NCBI RefSeq assembly: GCF_000247695.1
Contig: NW_004624784.1
Coordinates: 8,808,764-8,872,763 of the forward strand
Direction of reading: 5' to 3'
Length of the DNA stretch: 64,000 nt
Source: Heterocephalus glaber
Taxonomy: Eukaryota > Chordata > Mammalia > Rodentia > Bathyergidae
The notes under the pieces are model-generated. The model had not been told where the DNA came from. It searched no databases and saw only the letters and a program-made list of their open reading frames with translations. The stretch's first letter is position 1; every line of letters starts with the position of its first letter. Position numbers and translations under genes: made by a program. Below, piece after piece: positions 34,101 through 43,406 of the stretch.

Positions 34101-34934
34101 GTCATGGGTGCCACAATCAACTGGGAATGGAGAGGATTAAGAAAGCTAGAGAAGCAGCCCTACTTCTGACAACTGGAGGGAGGGAGGGATGAAGGATTGA
34201 GGCCCAGGAACATTAACACGTCCCTTCCTTGGATATCCTTACCAGTTGCTCCATTTCCAGCATGACCTACTGAACTAATTCTAGCCAGGTGGTTCTACTT
34301 TGTACCTGCCAGCTGTGTGATGTTAGAGAAACCACCTAACTTTTCTGACCACCTGGTTCTCCATCTGCAAAATGGTGATAACGCCAGCCTCTCAGAGCTG
34401 TTTGGAGGATTATTTAGGAAAGTGCTGTGTATTTAATATGAGGCTCGACATTCAGTAAGCTCTCTACAAATGGTAGTTGCACTTATTGAGGAGATAGTCT
34501 AATCACCTGATAAGGCAAAACATTGAGCCCAAAGGAAAAGGAGGAAGTGGCAGGCAACCTGTGATGGAAGTAATTTGGAACGTGGGGTCCAGGCTGTAGC
34601 ACAGGGCCTCCTGGAGAAGGCACTGGAGTAAGGTGGGGCCCACACCTACCTCCAGGTAGACAACCCAGGGCATGACCAGCGTGGCAACGAGCAGGTCAGC
34701 CACTGCGAGGCTGACAATCAGGTAGTTGGTGGTAGTCTGCAGCGCCTTCTCTCGGGACACAGCCATGCATACCAGCACGTTGCCGAAGACAATGACGAAG
34801 ATGAGAAGGGTGAGCAGCATAGCATAGTAGTTGTAGTGGGGCCTGTCTGCCTTTCCTTCTGACCCATTGAAGGATCGGCTCCAGTTCTGCCTTTCCAGAT
34901 CGTCATCGTACCAGGTCAGATTCAGTGGATCCAT
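21945..34934 (-). CDS. DRD2: DRD2, dopamine receptor D2 (all coding exons; D2 long isoform 443 aa)
   Basis: Class A GPCR of the plasma membrane, Gi/o-coupled, that binds dopamine and lowers cAMP. Coding exons on the minus strand are 34650-34934, 28665-28774, 27579-27715, 26018-26208, 24989-25075, 23186-23513 and 21945-22138. They join in frame to 1332 nt, 443 residues, the human D2L length, so human numbering applies. Seen: N-glycosylation sequons NLT, NWS and NGS; D114 (TLDVMMC); the DRY motif at 131-133; TM5 serines in [13 protein letters not shown]; a long basic third loop; CWLPFF in TM6; NPIIY in TM7; and C-terminal ILHC. The short C-tail and long third loop fit Gi-coupled receptors. Skipping exon 6 gives D2S (414 aa). 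The non-coding exon 1 is not in view. No defect is seen. Confidence 0.98.
22139..23185 (-). other. DRD2 intron 7 with a MIR relic
   Basis: 1.05 kb. The stretch at about 22915-23035 (plus orientation) resembles MIR ('agactctggagtcagactgc', 'cccatctgtaaaagg'). Nothing else recognised. Confidence 0.7.
22915..23035 (+). repeat. MIR SINE
   Basis: Typical MIR order: 'actctggagtcagactgc', 'ttgagttcaaatc', 'catctgtaaaagg'. Antisense to DRD2, inside intron 7. Confidence 0.65.
23186..23513 (-). CDS. DRD2: DRD2 exon 7 (third intracellular loop, start of TM6)
   Basis: 328 nt encoding [16 protein letters not shown] through the [16 protein letters not shown] region to TQMLAIVL. The proline- and serine-rich third loop is complete. 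It lacks the one-residue-longer IVNPRI version I recall from mouse and keeps the human-like KDHPKI form. Acceptor GTGCAG; donor GTGAGT at 23184-23185. Confidence 0.97.
23514..24988 (-). other. DRD2 intron 6 with a MIR
   Basis: 1.47 kb between exons 7 and 6. It contains a MIR at about 24510-24725. Otherwise nothing recognised. Confidence 0.7.
24510..24725 (+). repeat. MIR SINE
   Basis: Nearly full-length MIR-like text: 'tctgggttcagatatgtgctctgtcac', 'gaagttacctaaactctctgagcct', 'gtggtgaggatttggtgag'. Antisense to DRD2. Confidence 0.7.
24989..25075 (-). CDS. DRD2: DRD2 exon 6, alternative (D2L-specific 29 residues)
   Basis: An 87-nt cassette in phase 0 on both sides, encoding the 29-residue third-loop insert from [10 protein letters not shown] to VNRRRM. 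It is too short to appear as a long ORF but is found by homology. Inclusion gives D2L and skipping gives D2S. The donor GTAAGT is strong, while the acceptor ...GGCTCACTCCACAG has a purine-interrupted pyrimidine tract, fitting regulated inclusion. The final residue is Met (human Val), as I recall for mouse. Confidence 0.96.
25076..26017 (-). other. DRD2 intron 5
   Basis: 942 bp. Contains a reverse MIR relic (25325-25490) and a plus-strand GA-rich stretch (about 25545-25735). The flanking splice sites control D2L/D2S choice in the family. Confidence 0.7.
25325..25490 (-). repeat. MIR relic
   Basis: Contains 'catttaacagatgagg', 'gaggctcacagaagtt' and 'gtcactcag', the reverse-complement MIR pattern. 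Confidence 0.6.
26018..26208 (-). CDS. DRD2: DRD2 exon 5 (ECL2, TM5, start of third loop)
   Basis: 191 nt encoding [20 protein letters not shown] through TM5 to RANLRAPLK. It holds the agonist-contacting serines of TM5 (S193, S194, S197) and C182 of the conserved disulfide. The acceptor is CCCCTAG. The donor reads AAG|GTCCAG, a poor match to the GTRAGT consensus. Confidence 0.97.
26401..26553 (+). repeat. B1 SINE
   Basis: 7SL-derived text: 'gtggtggcacacgcctgtaa', 'cccagcacttgggaggctga', then 'gcctcagctacatagtgagt' and 'accctgtctc' with an A-tail at about 26539-26551. This B1 form is rodent-specific. Antisense to DRD2, intron 4. Confidence 0.92.
27282..27334. repeat. CA-rich microsatellite
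   Basis: Imperfect (CA)n with interrupting CGTG words, inside DRD2 intron 4. Confidence 0.9.
27579..27715 (-). CDS. DRD2: DRD2 exon 4 (ICL2, TM4)
   Basis: 137 nt completing R132 and encoding [19 protein letters not shown] and TM4 through LLFGLNNT. Human has NNAD where this reads NNTD, the form I recall from rodents. Acceptor CTTACAG; donor GTGAGT at 27577-27578. Confidence 0.97.
27716..28664 (-). other. DRD2 intron 3
   Basis: 949 bp with a (CA)n run at about 28514-28560 and no other recognised element. Confidence 0.75.
28514..28560. repeat. (CA)n microsatellite
   Basis: A run of CA dinucleotides of about 30 bases followed by a second short run after GAACT, in DRD2 intron 3. Confidence 0.9.
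28665..28774 (-). CDS. DRD2: DRD2 exon 3 (TM3, DRY)
   Basis: 110 nt encoding [20 protein letters not shown] through NLCAISID plus two bases of R132. It holds C107 (disulfide), D114 (amine contact) and the D of DRY. Acceptor CCCTAG; donor GTGAGT at 28663-28664. It was found by homology and phase, as it is too short for a long ORF. Confidence 0.97.
30038..30074. repeat. (CA)n microsatellite
   Basis: CA run of about 36 bases with one GA interruption, in DRD2 intron 2. Confidence 0.9.
31000..31170 (-). repeat. MIR relic
   Basis: Reverse MIR pattern: 'atttatagatgagggaagtgaag' and 'gctcagagaggccac'. Ends approximate. Confidence 0.5.
32038..32114 (-). repeat. ID SINE (tRNA-Ala-like)
   Basis: Reverse complement of the ID pattern: 'gttgtaggtcagtggtagag', 'cttgcctagcatgtaaga', 'ggttcaatccccagcacc'. 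It keeps A- and B-box regions and is sense to DRD2, in intron 2. Confidence 0.85.
32900..33050 (-). repeat. MIR relic
   Basis: Reverse MIR: 'tactatgtgcacagtaccat', 'catttgatcctcaaacaact', 'gagactgaggcatacagagg'. Confidence 0.6.
34285..34480 (+). repeat. MIR relic
   Basis: 'ccagctgtgtgatgttagag', 'tccatctgcaaaatggtgat' and 'cattcagtaagctctc' follow the MIR order. It lies just downstream of exon 2 in DRD2 intron 2. Confidence 0.6.
34650..34934 (-). CDS. DRD2: DRD2 exon 2 coding part (N-terminus, TM1-TM2)
   Basis: 285 nt, 95 codons, ATG at 34932-34934, ending WVVYLE in phase 0 with donor GTAGGT. The N-terminus has three N-glycosylation sequons (NLT, NWS, NGS). TM1 reads [15 protein letters not shown]: Met39 and Phe46 replace human Thr and Ala and match what I recall from mouse. 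The open frame continues upstream to 35027, but homology fixes this start. Confidence 0.97.
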
Positions 34935-34965
34935 TAGGGCAGCGGAGCCACTGAGTGGCAAGGCT
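34935..34965 (-). other. DRD2: DRD2 exon 2, 5' UTR part
   Basis: On the minus strand, TTCTCCTGGCCAG precedes this stretch and looks like an acceptor, giving about 31 bases of 5' UTR before the ATG. An alternative AG two bases further is possible. Confidence 0.65.
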
Positions 34966-35499
34966 CTGGCCAGGAGAAACAGACACAGGGAGTGAGCTGG
35001 AGGCTTCCAGGGCACACTGCCCCCCACAGAGGGATCTGGGGTGAAAATCAGCTATTGCCACTTGCAGGTAATAGAATAGAGAGAATTCTCCAAACTCAGG
35101 ATGTTAACTTTTATAACTAATACTTTAAAAATAATATTGGGGCCTGCCCCCACTCTTCTTGTAGTGAGTTATTACAGATGTTAGAAGAAATGAACAAGTT
35201 TATAGTTTTAAATGCATACTAAAATAAATGACCTTGAAACGAGCTGATCATACATTCTTTCATTTATTCAACAACACACTTAAAAACACAATCCATGCGC
35301 CACACACATTAAGATGTTAGTTAGGATTTCCAGCTTCTAGCAGGAGGAACAGAAATAGGCAACTATTTATTCTTGATTCTATAAATAGTTAATAAGCATT
35401 GTTCTATATAGTGCCAGAAAATGTGGGCAGGAGCAAAATATATGTAGTTCTAGAGTTCACATTTTGGAAGAAACAATAGTCAAGTAATCAAGCATTTCT

Positions 35500-36400
35500 T
35501 AGGGTCATTTCTTAATGGTCTGGGAAAAGAGATTTGCAATGTAGCTTGGTTATTCAAGGAAGGCTTTCTGGAGGAGGTGGTGTTCAAAAGATATTCAACA
35601 CCGGAAGGTGATGCAGTAATTAGCCAGGTAAAGAGTTGGGATCTAAGGGAAAGGTCTAGACAAGGGAAGCAGAATATACAAAACATACTGTTTGTTAGCA
35701 GGTACCCTGGGGGAGGGCCTGAAAGACATCCAGGACAGCAGAATCCTAGAGGGCCCTGGCATGAGTAGAATCTGGGCAGGCTGCATAGGTGAAATCATGG
35801 AGGGCCTTAAAAGTCATGCCAGGCATTGGCATCGACCCTAAGGGCAGCAGGAATCACATGACCAGACCTGCCTAAAGGAGAGATGATTCAGACTGCAGTA
35901 TAGAGCATGGATGGGAGAGGCCCAGAGAGTAAGCAGGACACCAGGAATCCAAGCAAGAAATGAGGTTTGGCAGGATACATCCAATGACAGTCCTGGAGAA
36001 TAGGAATCTCATCCCAGAGTGAAAGACTTCCAGAAAGAGGTGTCATCTAAGATGATGTAGGAGGAGGAGCTGAAACAACTGAGTGGGGGCAGATGCTCCA
36101 GGAGGGCGAAAAGCACAAGTACCAACAATAAATAATTCTCATCGGCTAGAAATGTAGGGCACCACAGTGAGGTTGGAGAAAATTAAGCGAGAGGGACATT
36201 GTTTGGCCAGATTGGGGTCTTGTCAACTTGTTAGCCCATGAAAATTTGGGGCCGAGAAGTGACTCCATTGGGTTGCTGTTCTGAAAAGGTCATTAGCTAT
36301 TATAATGTGGAGGAGAGCTCAGTGTGAAGAGGGCCTGTAGCCGAAACTCAGGAATGTGATTCCAGTTACTGAATGAAGGTAATGGGAGTGAGGATGGAGA
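35500..36400. repeat. Old dispersed mammalian repeat, unclassified
   Basis: Text such as 'catggagggccttaaaagtc' and 'ggaatcacatgaccagacct' is of a kind that recurs in mammalian genomes as an old interspersed repeat. I cannot name the family. Similar text is at about 2870-3180. Confidence 0.35.
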
Positions 36401-36412
36401 GATGTGTGCAGA

Positions 36413-36490
36413 ATCAGGGGGTGCAGCTCAGGGGCATATCTTTTGCCTAGCATATGAAAGGACCTGGGTTAGATCTCCAGTACTGGCATG
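36413..36490 (+). repeat. ID SINE, diverged
   Basis: 'gggggtgcagctcaggggca', 'tgcctagcatatgaaagg' and 'gggttagatctccagtac' follow the ID/tRNA order. Several mismatches in the A-box region make it an older copy. Confidence 0.7.
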
Positions 36491-37821
36491 GGGGAGTCAG
36501 TTTCATGGAACTTGGTTATTGGATAGATGTGTGCAAGAGAGAGATCAGAGGTAAGCAGGGCGAAGAGTCAAGAATAACTACAAGATTTTTGTGTTGAGCT
36601 CTGGGAGGCAGTGATGTGCTCACAGAGAAAACAGAGCAGAGGGCCTCAGGAGCAGACTCAGGAGGCATCATCTTGACAACCTGTGTTTTCGTTGTGATTG
36701 AAATATAATGCATATGTAATAAAGTCAATTTTTCTGCTGTCAAAAGTATTCCTATTCCATACAATGGAATTAAATTTATCTGCATTTCAAGACATTTGGC
36801 ACAAAACACCATGACTTCCAGGTCCTTTGCTACCCAAATGTATTTGAAAGCCACCAGTATATACCATTTGGGATAAATGCATAGGTGGTATCACGTTCAA
36901 ATCAGGGAGCAGGGCACACTCACTGCAATGGATCAGAGAGTAATGTGAAGAAGGCTCAGCCCATGTCTACACCCCCATCCTTGTCTGACATACTTGCTCT
37001 GGAAGCTCTCAGCAGAGGAGTATAGATGGTGTCCTGCCCAGCACCTCTACTCTGGGATCTACAGGGGAAGTAGAAAGACTAATCCCATGTGAGATGACAT
37101 GCAATGTCACAGTTCAGCAAGTTTTCCAATTCTGAGGCAGTGAAGCATTGTGTCACATTGATACTGAATTTAGCAATGCCAACTGGTCTCTCTTTCCATT
37201 TGGAGCACTCAGCAGGAGACCTACATGTTTATAGTGATCAGGCAACTTGGGCTGCTTCTGACATTCATTTTTTCTATCAGCCTCTTGTTGGATCTGCTAA
37301 CCGTGAAGCACTGTGCTAACTCTGTCAGGGCCTAGAGACATGGGAGGGCCATTCATTCCCACACCCACTCTCTGCCCCTCTCCCACCTTCTTCCCTCTAT
37401 GAATATGGCCAGTGGCATCTACCATGGCTCTCCTCTACCTGTATCCCTACCACTACTCCTACCCATTTTCACATCTACCACACTCTCGCATTCTGATGCC
37501 AAAGAACATCCTATACTTGTGAAGGGTTTGAGAACTTGCCAAATTATTCTAAACATACTATCTCATTTATCCTCAAAACAACAGTCTGAAGCTTTCAATT
37601 ATTATCTCTCTTTACACATGAGGAAAATACCTGAAGAACTCTACTCAGTCCCTACACATCCTGCAAAGCAAGTCTGCCTCAGAATCCTCCTGCCCTAGAA
37701 TCCACCCATGTCATCCTACCTGGACCATCACCCACTCTCTGCAAAGCTCCCAAAGAATGGTTCTGTGGTTCTGCGGTCTGTTTTCTCATCCAGGTGTGAC
37801 TGTCTCAAGAACTGTACATGT

Positions 37822-37914
37822 GGGGCCGAGGATTTAGCTCAGTGGTTTCACCACCTGCTGCGCAAGCACAAGTACCCAAGTTCAATCCCAGGTACCAAAA
37901 AAAAAAAAAAAAAA
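37822..37914 (+). repeat. ID-type SINE with target-site duplication
   Basis: Starts GGGCCGAGGATTTAGCTCAG, has B-box-like AAGTTCAATCCC and a long A-tail (37896-37914). It is flanked by TGTACATGT at 37813-37821 and 37919-37927, a 9-bp direct repeat. Confidence 0.9.
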
Positions 37915-38183
37915 GAAGTGTACATGTATTACTCATGCCTCATCTGTGTTCTGTCTCATGAATCAAAAAATGAAAAAGCACACTATCCTGTTCTTTTCTG
38001 ACTTCTGACTCTGGTTTGTAGGCAGTACGTGTTCAAAGACATTTCCTGGATGAATCCAAGGGTTTATATAACTGGGAAGAAAATTCCTCCACACCTGAAA
38101 TGTACCTATAGACACAGGCCACTAGATTCACAAGTGCAGAGAAGTAACAGCCAGAGAGCATCATGGGTGTTGGTGCTGAATAC

Positions 38184-38600
38184 TGTTATGGGCTAAATTG
38201 TGTTCCTTGCTCTCCCACTCATAAACTGCCTATGTTGAAATCCTAATCCCAGTACCTCAGAATGTGACTGTATTTGGAGATAAGGCCTTTGAAGAGGAAA
38301 TTAAGTTAAAAATGAAGTCAGTAGAGTGGGCCCTAATCTAATTTGACTTGTGTCCTTATAATAAAAAAGAGGAAATTTGGACACACCAAGAAACACAAGG
38401 GATCTGCCCATAGAAGACCATATGAGGACACTGTTGAAGGGGGAAGGGTTCCAAGATGGAGCAAAGTCTGTCCCTGGGCCATAGCTGCAGGACAAACTGA
38501 TTGACCCTCAGGATGAGGTGGCAACTAGCCTGGAGGATCCGGTTCTCCCAGGTCATCTGCTGTAGTCGGTGACTATAATAGTACTCACCATATTTCATAG
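38184..38600 (+). repeat. LTR- or MER-like interspersed repeat
   Basis: Starts 'tgttatgggctaaattgtgt' and runs through 'agtacctcagaatgtgactg', 'ggagataaggcctttgaaga' and 'tgggccctaatctaatttga', a pattern common in mammalian genomes. I place it as an old LTR-class or MER repeat without naming the family. No open frame. Confidence 0.55.
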
Positions 38601-39323
38601 GATCTCACACAGAATTGAATGTAAGATGCACCACTGTTTTATGTACTGCTAAGAAAGGTATCAAACCTCAGTACAGATCTAAGATCCCATCAGTTATAAA
38701 ACTCACTCTGATTTCACAGGTGTTGGGATGGGGTACAATAGTATGTCCCCTGGCATTTCTCCACTGGCTTTTTCTCATGACACCTGAAAATCCTGCCCAG
38801 CCCAGGTTCCCCCTGCCCCAGCCCATCCTTTCCTCTTTTCTTTCTGCCTCTGTGCTGGACATATTGTGAGGCTCCAAAGGGCATCCTTGGAGACACACGG
38901 GGGAGAGGCTAGGCTGTGGTTTTTCACTGCAGTGGTACCTGGAGGACTGCTCAGGCCCTGACCTTGCCCCACTCCTTGCACTTCTACTTCCTAGTCAGAG
39001 TGGCTCTGTGCTCTTCCAGGTATTCTGGTCCGGTCTTTACTCCAAAGAAGACACATGAGGTTAGTGTCTACACTGGGACTTCTGTGAGGGGAAAATGCCA
39101 GGCCACACAGAACCCTTACCCTGGAGTTTCCAGGAAAGTCCAACTATTTTGGTTTCTTTTTCTTTTTTTTCTATCTTTTATTTTGCTCTTTATTTATATT
39201 TTGGGTTTCTCACATAAGAGACACTGTGTGATATTTAACCTCGTGTCTCTGATTTATTTCACTTAATATTATGGTCTCAAAGTGCATCCATTTTCCTACA
39301 CATGACTCAAGTTTATCCTTTTT

Positions 39324-39443
39324 GTTTGTTTGTTTGTTTGTTTGTTTGTTTGTTTTGGGGGGTTTTCTTGGTACTGGGGATCAAACTCGGGACCTTGCAC
39401 TTTCGAGGCAGGCGCTGGAACCACTGAGCTAAATCCCCGGCCC
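39324..39443 (-). repeat. ID-type SINE inserted into L1, 14-bp target-site duplication
   Basis: On the minus strand it begins GGCCGGGGATTTAGCTCAGT and ends in an AAAC-repeat tail (the GTTT repeat at 39323-39355). AGTTTATCCTTTTT occurs at 39310-39323 and again at 39444-39457, a clear target-site duplication within L1 text. The A- and B-box regions look intact. Confidence 0.95.
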
Positions 39444-40309
39444 AGTTTATCCTTTTTATGGCAAAGTAGTACTCCATTGTGTGTGAATATCACATTGTCT
39501 TTATCCATTCATCTGTTGATGGACATAGAGGCCACTTCCAAGACTTAGCTATTATGAATTGTGCTGCTATAAACATGGGTGTGCATGGATCCCTGTGATA
39601 TGACGTCTAACTCTTTTGGGAAGATGCCTAGAAGGAAAGTGGAATTTCTAGATTTAGTTTTCGAGGAATCTCCGTACTGATTTCCATAGTGGTTGGTACT
39701 AGCTTAGATTCCCATCAACAATGCAGAAGGGTTCCTTTTTCCCTGCAGCCTCCCCAGCATTTGTTATTATCGGATTTCTTGATGATGGCCAATGGTTGTG
39801 GGGAAGATGGAATCTCGGTATTGTTTTAATTTATGTTTCTCTAATGGCCAGTTCTGATGCTGAACATTTCTTCGTGTATGTAGTGTCCATTCATTTCATC
39901 TGCCCATGTTTTGATTGAATCTTTTATTTTGGGGGGAGTCTAATTTTTTTAGTTCTTTATATGTTCTAGATGCTAGTCCTTTGTCCAGGGAGTAGTTGCC
40001 AAAAATGTTTCCCCACTCTGTAGGCCGTCTCTTCACTCGGTTGTTTCCTGCGCTGTGCAGAGCTTTTCAGTTTGTCACGATCCCACTCGTTGATTCTCCG
40101 TACTTTTTCTTGTTAGGGTACTATTGAGAATGTTCTTGCCTATGCCTGTGTCCTCAGGAGTTTTACCTAGTTTATGTTCCAGCAGCTTGTTTCTGTTTTA
40201 GTATTCAGATCTTTGATCCATTTTGATTTTAGTTCAGTGCGTGTTGAGGGACATGGGTCTAGTTTTAGTCTTCAGCGTTCAGAAAGCCGGTTTTCCCAGC
40301 GCCATTTAT

Positions 40310-40680
40310 TAGAGAGGCGGTTCTTCCTCCCTCCAGCGAGGGCGTTGGGCCCTTTGCGGAAGATGAGGTGGCTGAGCGCGCCTGGGCCGCTCTTTGGTCT
40401 CTGAGACCACGTCAGCCCCGGGCTGTGCGCCCCCGCCTGGCCTTTGCTGCCCAGAGCTGCTTTGGCTATCCTGGGTCTCTTCCGGCTCCACGTGAGCTGT
40501 AGCGCTGTTTTCTCTGGATCGGAGGAAGGGTGCAGGTATTGAGCAGGGATCGCAGGGAATCTGCTCGTGGCTTCCTTAGGCGGCGCGCGGTCTGGAGCGC
40601 GTTGGTTCTGCCCGTCAGGAGTAGTGGGGTCCGCATTTCACAGAGCTGGGGCGTCGGGCTGAGGCAGGGAACGGGCCTTG
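40310..40680. other. CpG-dense patch within old L1
   Basis: I count about 28 CpG dinucleotides in about 370 bp, far above the surrounding DNA. The first 250 bases still align by eye to L1 ORF2 text. It is probably not the DRD2 promoter, but it would score as a CpG island. Confidence 0.75.
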
Positions 40681-41227
40681 GTTTCTTTTACAAAGGAAGA
40701 TTGACTGAAGGCATAACTCAAAGTGAATTATTCTTAGTCACATGAACTTTCAGATACATACGATCACATGTTTTTAAAATACCTGTTGTCAAAATCTGTA
40801 TTTTGATTTGAGATTTTATGTATTTGATCAACTTATTCACCACCTCCAAAAAAACTGCCTCTGATCCTTCTAGCAGACTCCTGCCTCACACATAAAAACT
40901 CACAAAAGCTCCAAATCACAGTCCCTGATCACCAAGTAGTTAGCAATCACCTAGTGTATGCATGGTTACTGCCACTTCCCAGCCCTTTCAGGTGTAGCTA
41001 CTTGATCACATTTCCTGAAACATGGCTGGATGATCTAACCCTGCAGATGCCAGGCCTTAAGGAGTGCCTGGCTTCTCCCAAGGTACCATCTTCATCTGTA
41101 CAGCAAAGTGAGGCAATGCTGCTCCACCCGGCACATGCTTACAGACAAGCTTCCGGGGGTGCTCTGGTGCCTCCTAGCCTTTTCTTTCTCAGCTGCCCTG
41201 GTGGGAGCCAGGAACAAGGGAAGGCCA

Positions 41228-41314
41228 GAGGCCGAGGATTTAGCTCAGTGGCACTGCACCTGCCTCGAAAGCACAAGGTCATGAGTTCTATCCCCAGTGC
41301 AAAAAAAAATGAAT
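41228..41314 (+). repeat. ID-type SINE with 12-bp target-site duplication
   Basis: Starts at GGCCGAGGATTTAGCTCAGT, with a B-box-like GAGTTCTATCCCC and an A-tail at 41301-41309. AAGGGAAGGCCA at 41216-41227 is repeated at 41315-41326. A young-looking copy. Confidence 0.93.
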
Positions 41315-43043
41315 AAGGGAAGGCCATTTGTGTGGGTGGCCTGAAAGCCTCAGGCCATCAAAGTGCCAGAAATCATGCCCCTCTCATCTGTCGCCAGTAA
41401 TTACTGTTCTGCCCAAGCACAGAAAAGCAAATATCTAGTAAAAGACCTTCCAGAAGAATCATCCATTCTGGTGCTCAGTATCTCTCCCCTGTCAAGTGCC
41501 CTGAACATCTAGCTTGGTGCCAGTCTACTTCAACAGTGGGTCTCCTCAGAAGCTTCAGAGTTGAGCTTCCCAAAAGAGGTCTGGAATGAGTCGGGGTGTG
41601 TAGAAATATCAGACCAAGTGGAATGAGGAGCCCAGCATTTCCAACCTCAGCAGCTTCTGCCAAATTATTTGCCTCGTGTGTCTTACAAATGCTCCTAGTT
41701 TTTGTGTGAGCCCTAATTTGAAAATTAACTAGTTCTCCAGATGAGAAGATGAGACAGCTGGGGCTGAGCTTCGCTCCCATAGCTGCTCTGACCTGCCACT
41801 GCACAAAGGGCTGGGAGCACAGGAATGAGAAAGGTGGGCAGGGCTGAGGAAGGCAGGCTAAGGCACGGGGGTGGGGCGCGCTGTTCCGGGCTAGTGGTGG
41901 TGGGAGGAGTCACAGGGGTCCATCTTCAGGTAGCTTGGAACAGGGGGAAAGCTGGCTGGTCCAGAAGAGGGCCTCCATCCTCTGTCCTTTTCTCTCTCTG
42001 TCTACCTCTCTGTTGCTCCATCTCCATCTCTCTCTCTCTCTTTGTTTCCTGTTGCGTCAGGATACAGAACCTGGGAGGTGGGGGATGAGGAACTTTGGTG
42101 CAACATCAACCTAAGCAACCTGTTTCCTGTGATCCTGTATCAGCCTCAGTCTTGCACTGTCTCCTCTGAAGTTTGGCACTTGAAGGAATCTAATTGTCTA
42201 ATTAAAATTTAACAATCCCTTATCAGGCTCGACGGCGGGTGAGACACTGCTGTCTTAAACACATCATTTTTTCCCTTCCTTTTCTGAGACTTGAAGCATT
42301 TCAATGAAAAAGTAGAAGGGGGAAAAGCATTTTACATTTGCATCTCAAAAGCAGCACATTGTCAGAGTGACTTGAGTTGGATGAGAATTGGGAGTCAGTG
42401 AATAAGGGGGGGGCCTCTGAGTGGCCCTGCTAGCTAGGCCACCACCCCTCCCTCCTCCTGACAGAGGAGCAGGCAGTGGCTTAGGGGTGAGCCTTTCTCC
42501 AGGATCTCTTGCAACTACAGGAAAGCAGGAGAAACAGCAGTGGAAGAGGAGGCGATACCCCTGTTCTTCTTACTCCTATGAGAAAAGAAGAATCATAGAA
42601 TAATGCCTCAAATACTCTGGGCCTGGAGACAGCCTAGGCAGGGGCCTGAGGGGACAAACCTCAGGGCCAGAGCCTAAGTGGAGGCTAAGCACCCTCCACA
42701 AAGCTCCTTTATGCCTAGACCTCAGAAAGCTGGAGTGGGGGGTGGAGAGGCAGTATCACTGAATGGCAGGGCTCTAAGCCCTGGGCTATAGGAGGTCAGT
42801 GGAAAGGAGGAGAGAAGAATGTTGGGATCCAGGAAAGCCAGGCATGGAGAATTGACACTAGATGCTGTCAACTTTCAGGGCTCACCCACTTTTATCCCTG
42901 AACATCTTTCCCAGAGTCCCAGGCCACGTTGCACGGGGAAGCTGGCTGGTGAGCCCAGGAGCCATCTTCTTACCTGGGTCTGGCCCAAGTGTCACATTTG
43001 AGGAAAGAAACACTAATGGGTTTTTCCAGTTTGGGGAGAGTGC

Positions 43044-43406
43044 TGCTATGGTTTGGATCTTCAATGTCCCACAAAGGCCTATGTGTTAAAGCCTGTTGGG
43101 AGGTGGTGGAGACTTTCAGATGTAGGGCCTAGTGGGAGGACTTAGGCCCCCGGGGTTGTGTCCTTAAAGGGAACTACAGACCCCTGCCCTTCCTTCTCCT
43201 GTCTTTGCTTCCTGGCTGCCATGAGGTGACAGTGTCATCCACATACACTTCCTCCATGATGTGTTACCTCACCATGGGTCCAAAGGCAACAAAGCCAATT
43301 GCTCATGGACTGGAACCTCTAAAACTCTGAGCCTCATAATAAACCTTTCCTCTTTAAGTTGATTATCTTGAGTATTTGTTATAGTAACAAAACGCTGACT
43401 ACTACA
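43044..43406 (+). repeat. LTR-like repeat (MaLR-type), solo
   Basis: Begins TGCTATGGTTTGGATCTTCA and ends ...GCTGACTACTACA. It has an AATAAA at about 43338 and the 'ttgggaggtggtgg' and 'gggcctagtgggagg' words usual in mammalian MaLR-type LTRs. No associated internal genes are seen, so it is a solo relic. Confidence 0.6.

Larger units (their letters stand above)
28775..34649 (-). other. DRD2 intron 2
   Basis: 5.9 kb. It holds a (CA)n at 30038-30074, MIR relics near 31000-31170, 32900-33050 and 34285-34480, and an ID SINE at 32038-32114. No coding signal; open frames are short. In humans this intron carries regulatory splicing SNPs, but no site can be assigned here. Confidence 0.75.
39150..40690 (-). 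repeat. L1 LINE fragment (ORF2 3' part), interrupted by a SINE
   Basis: On the minus strand this reads as the L1 ORF2 terminal region. Plus-strand landmarks are 'tactccattgtgtgtgaata', 'tgttgatggacatagaggcc', 'tgaattgtgctgctataaac', 'cagagcttttcagtttgtca' and 'gctttggctatcctgggtct'. It is split by an ID SINE at 39324-39443. No intact frame. The part from about 40310 is strikingly CpG-rich (see findings). Confidence 0.85.

Noticed and set aside
34935..35027. Upstream ATG at 35027 as the DRD2 start
   Set aside because: It lies in the intron before the inferred acceptor; homology fixes the start at MDPLN (34934).
40310..40680. CpG-dense patch as the DRD2 promoter or exon 1
   Set aside because: Most of it aligns by eye to antisense L1 ORF2 and no DRD2 5' UTR text was recognised. 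Kept as an L1-derived CpG patch.
32041..41314. tRNA genes at the ID elements (A- and B-box matches)
   Set aside because: They are SINEs: A-tails, target-site duplications and no complete tRNA cloverleaf.
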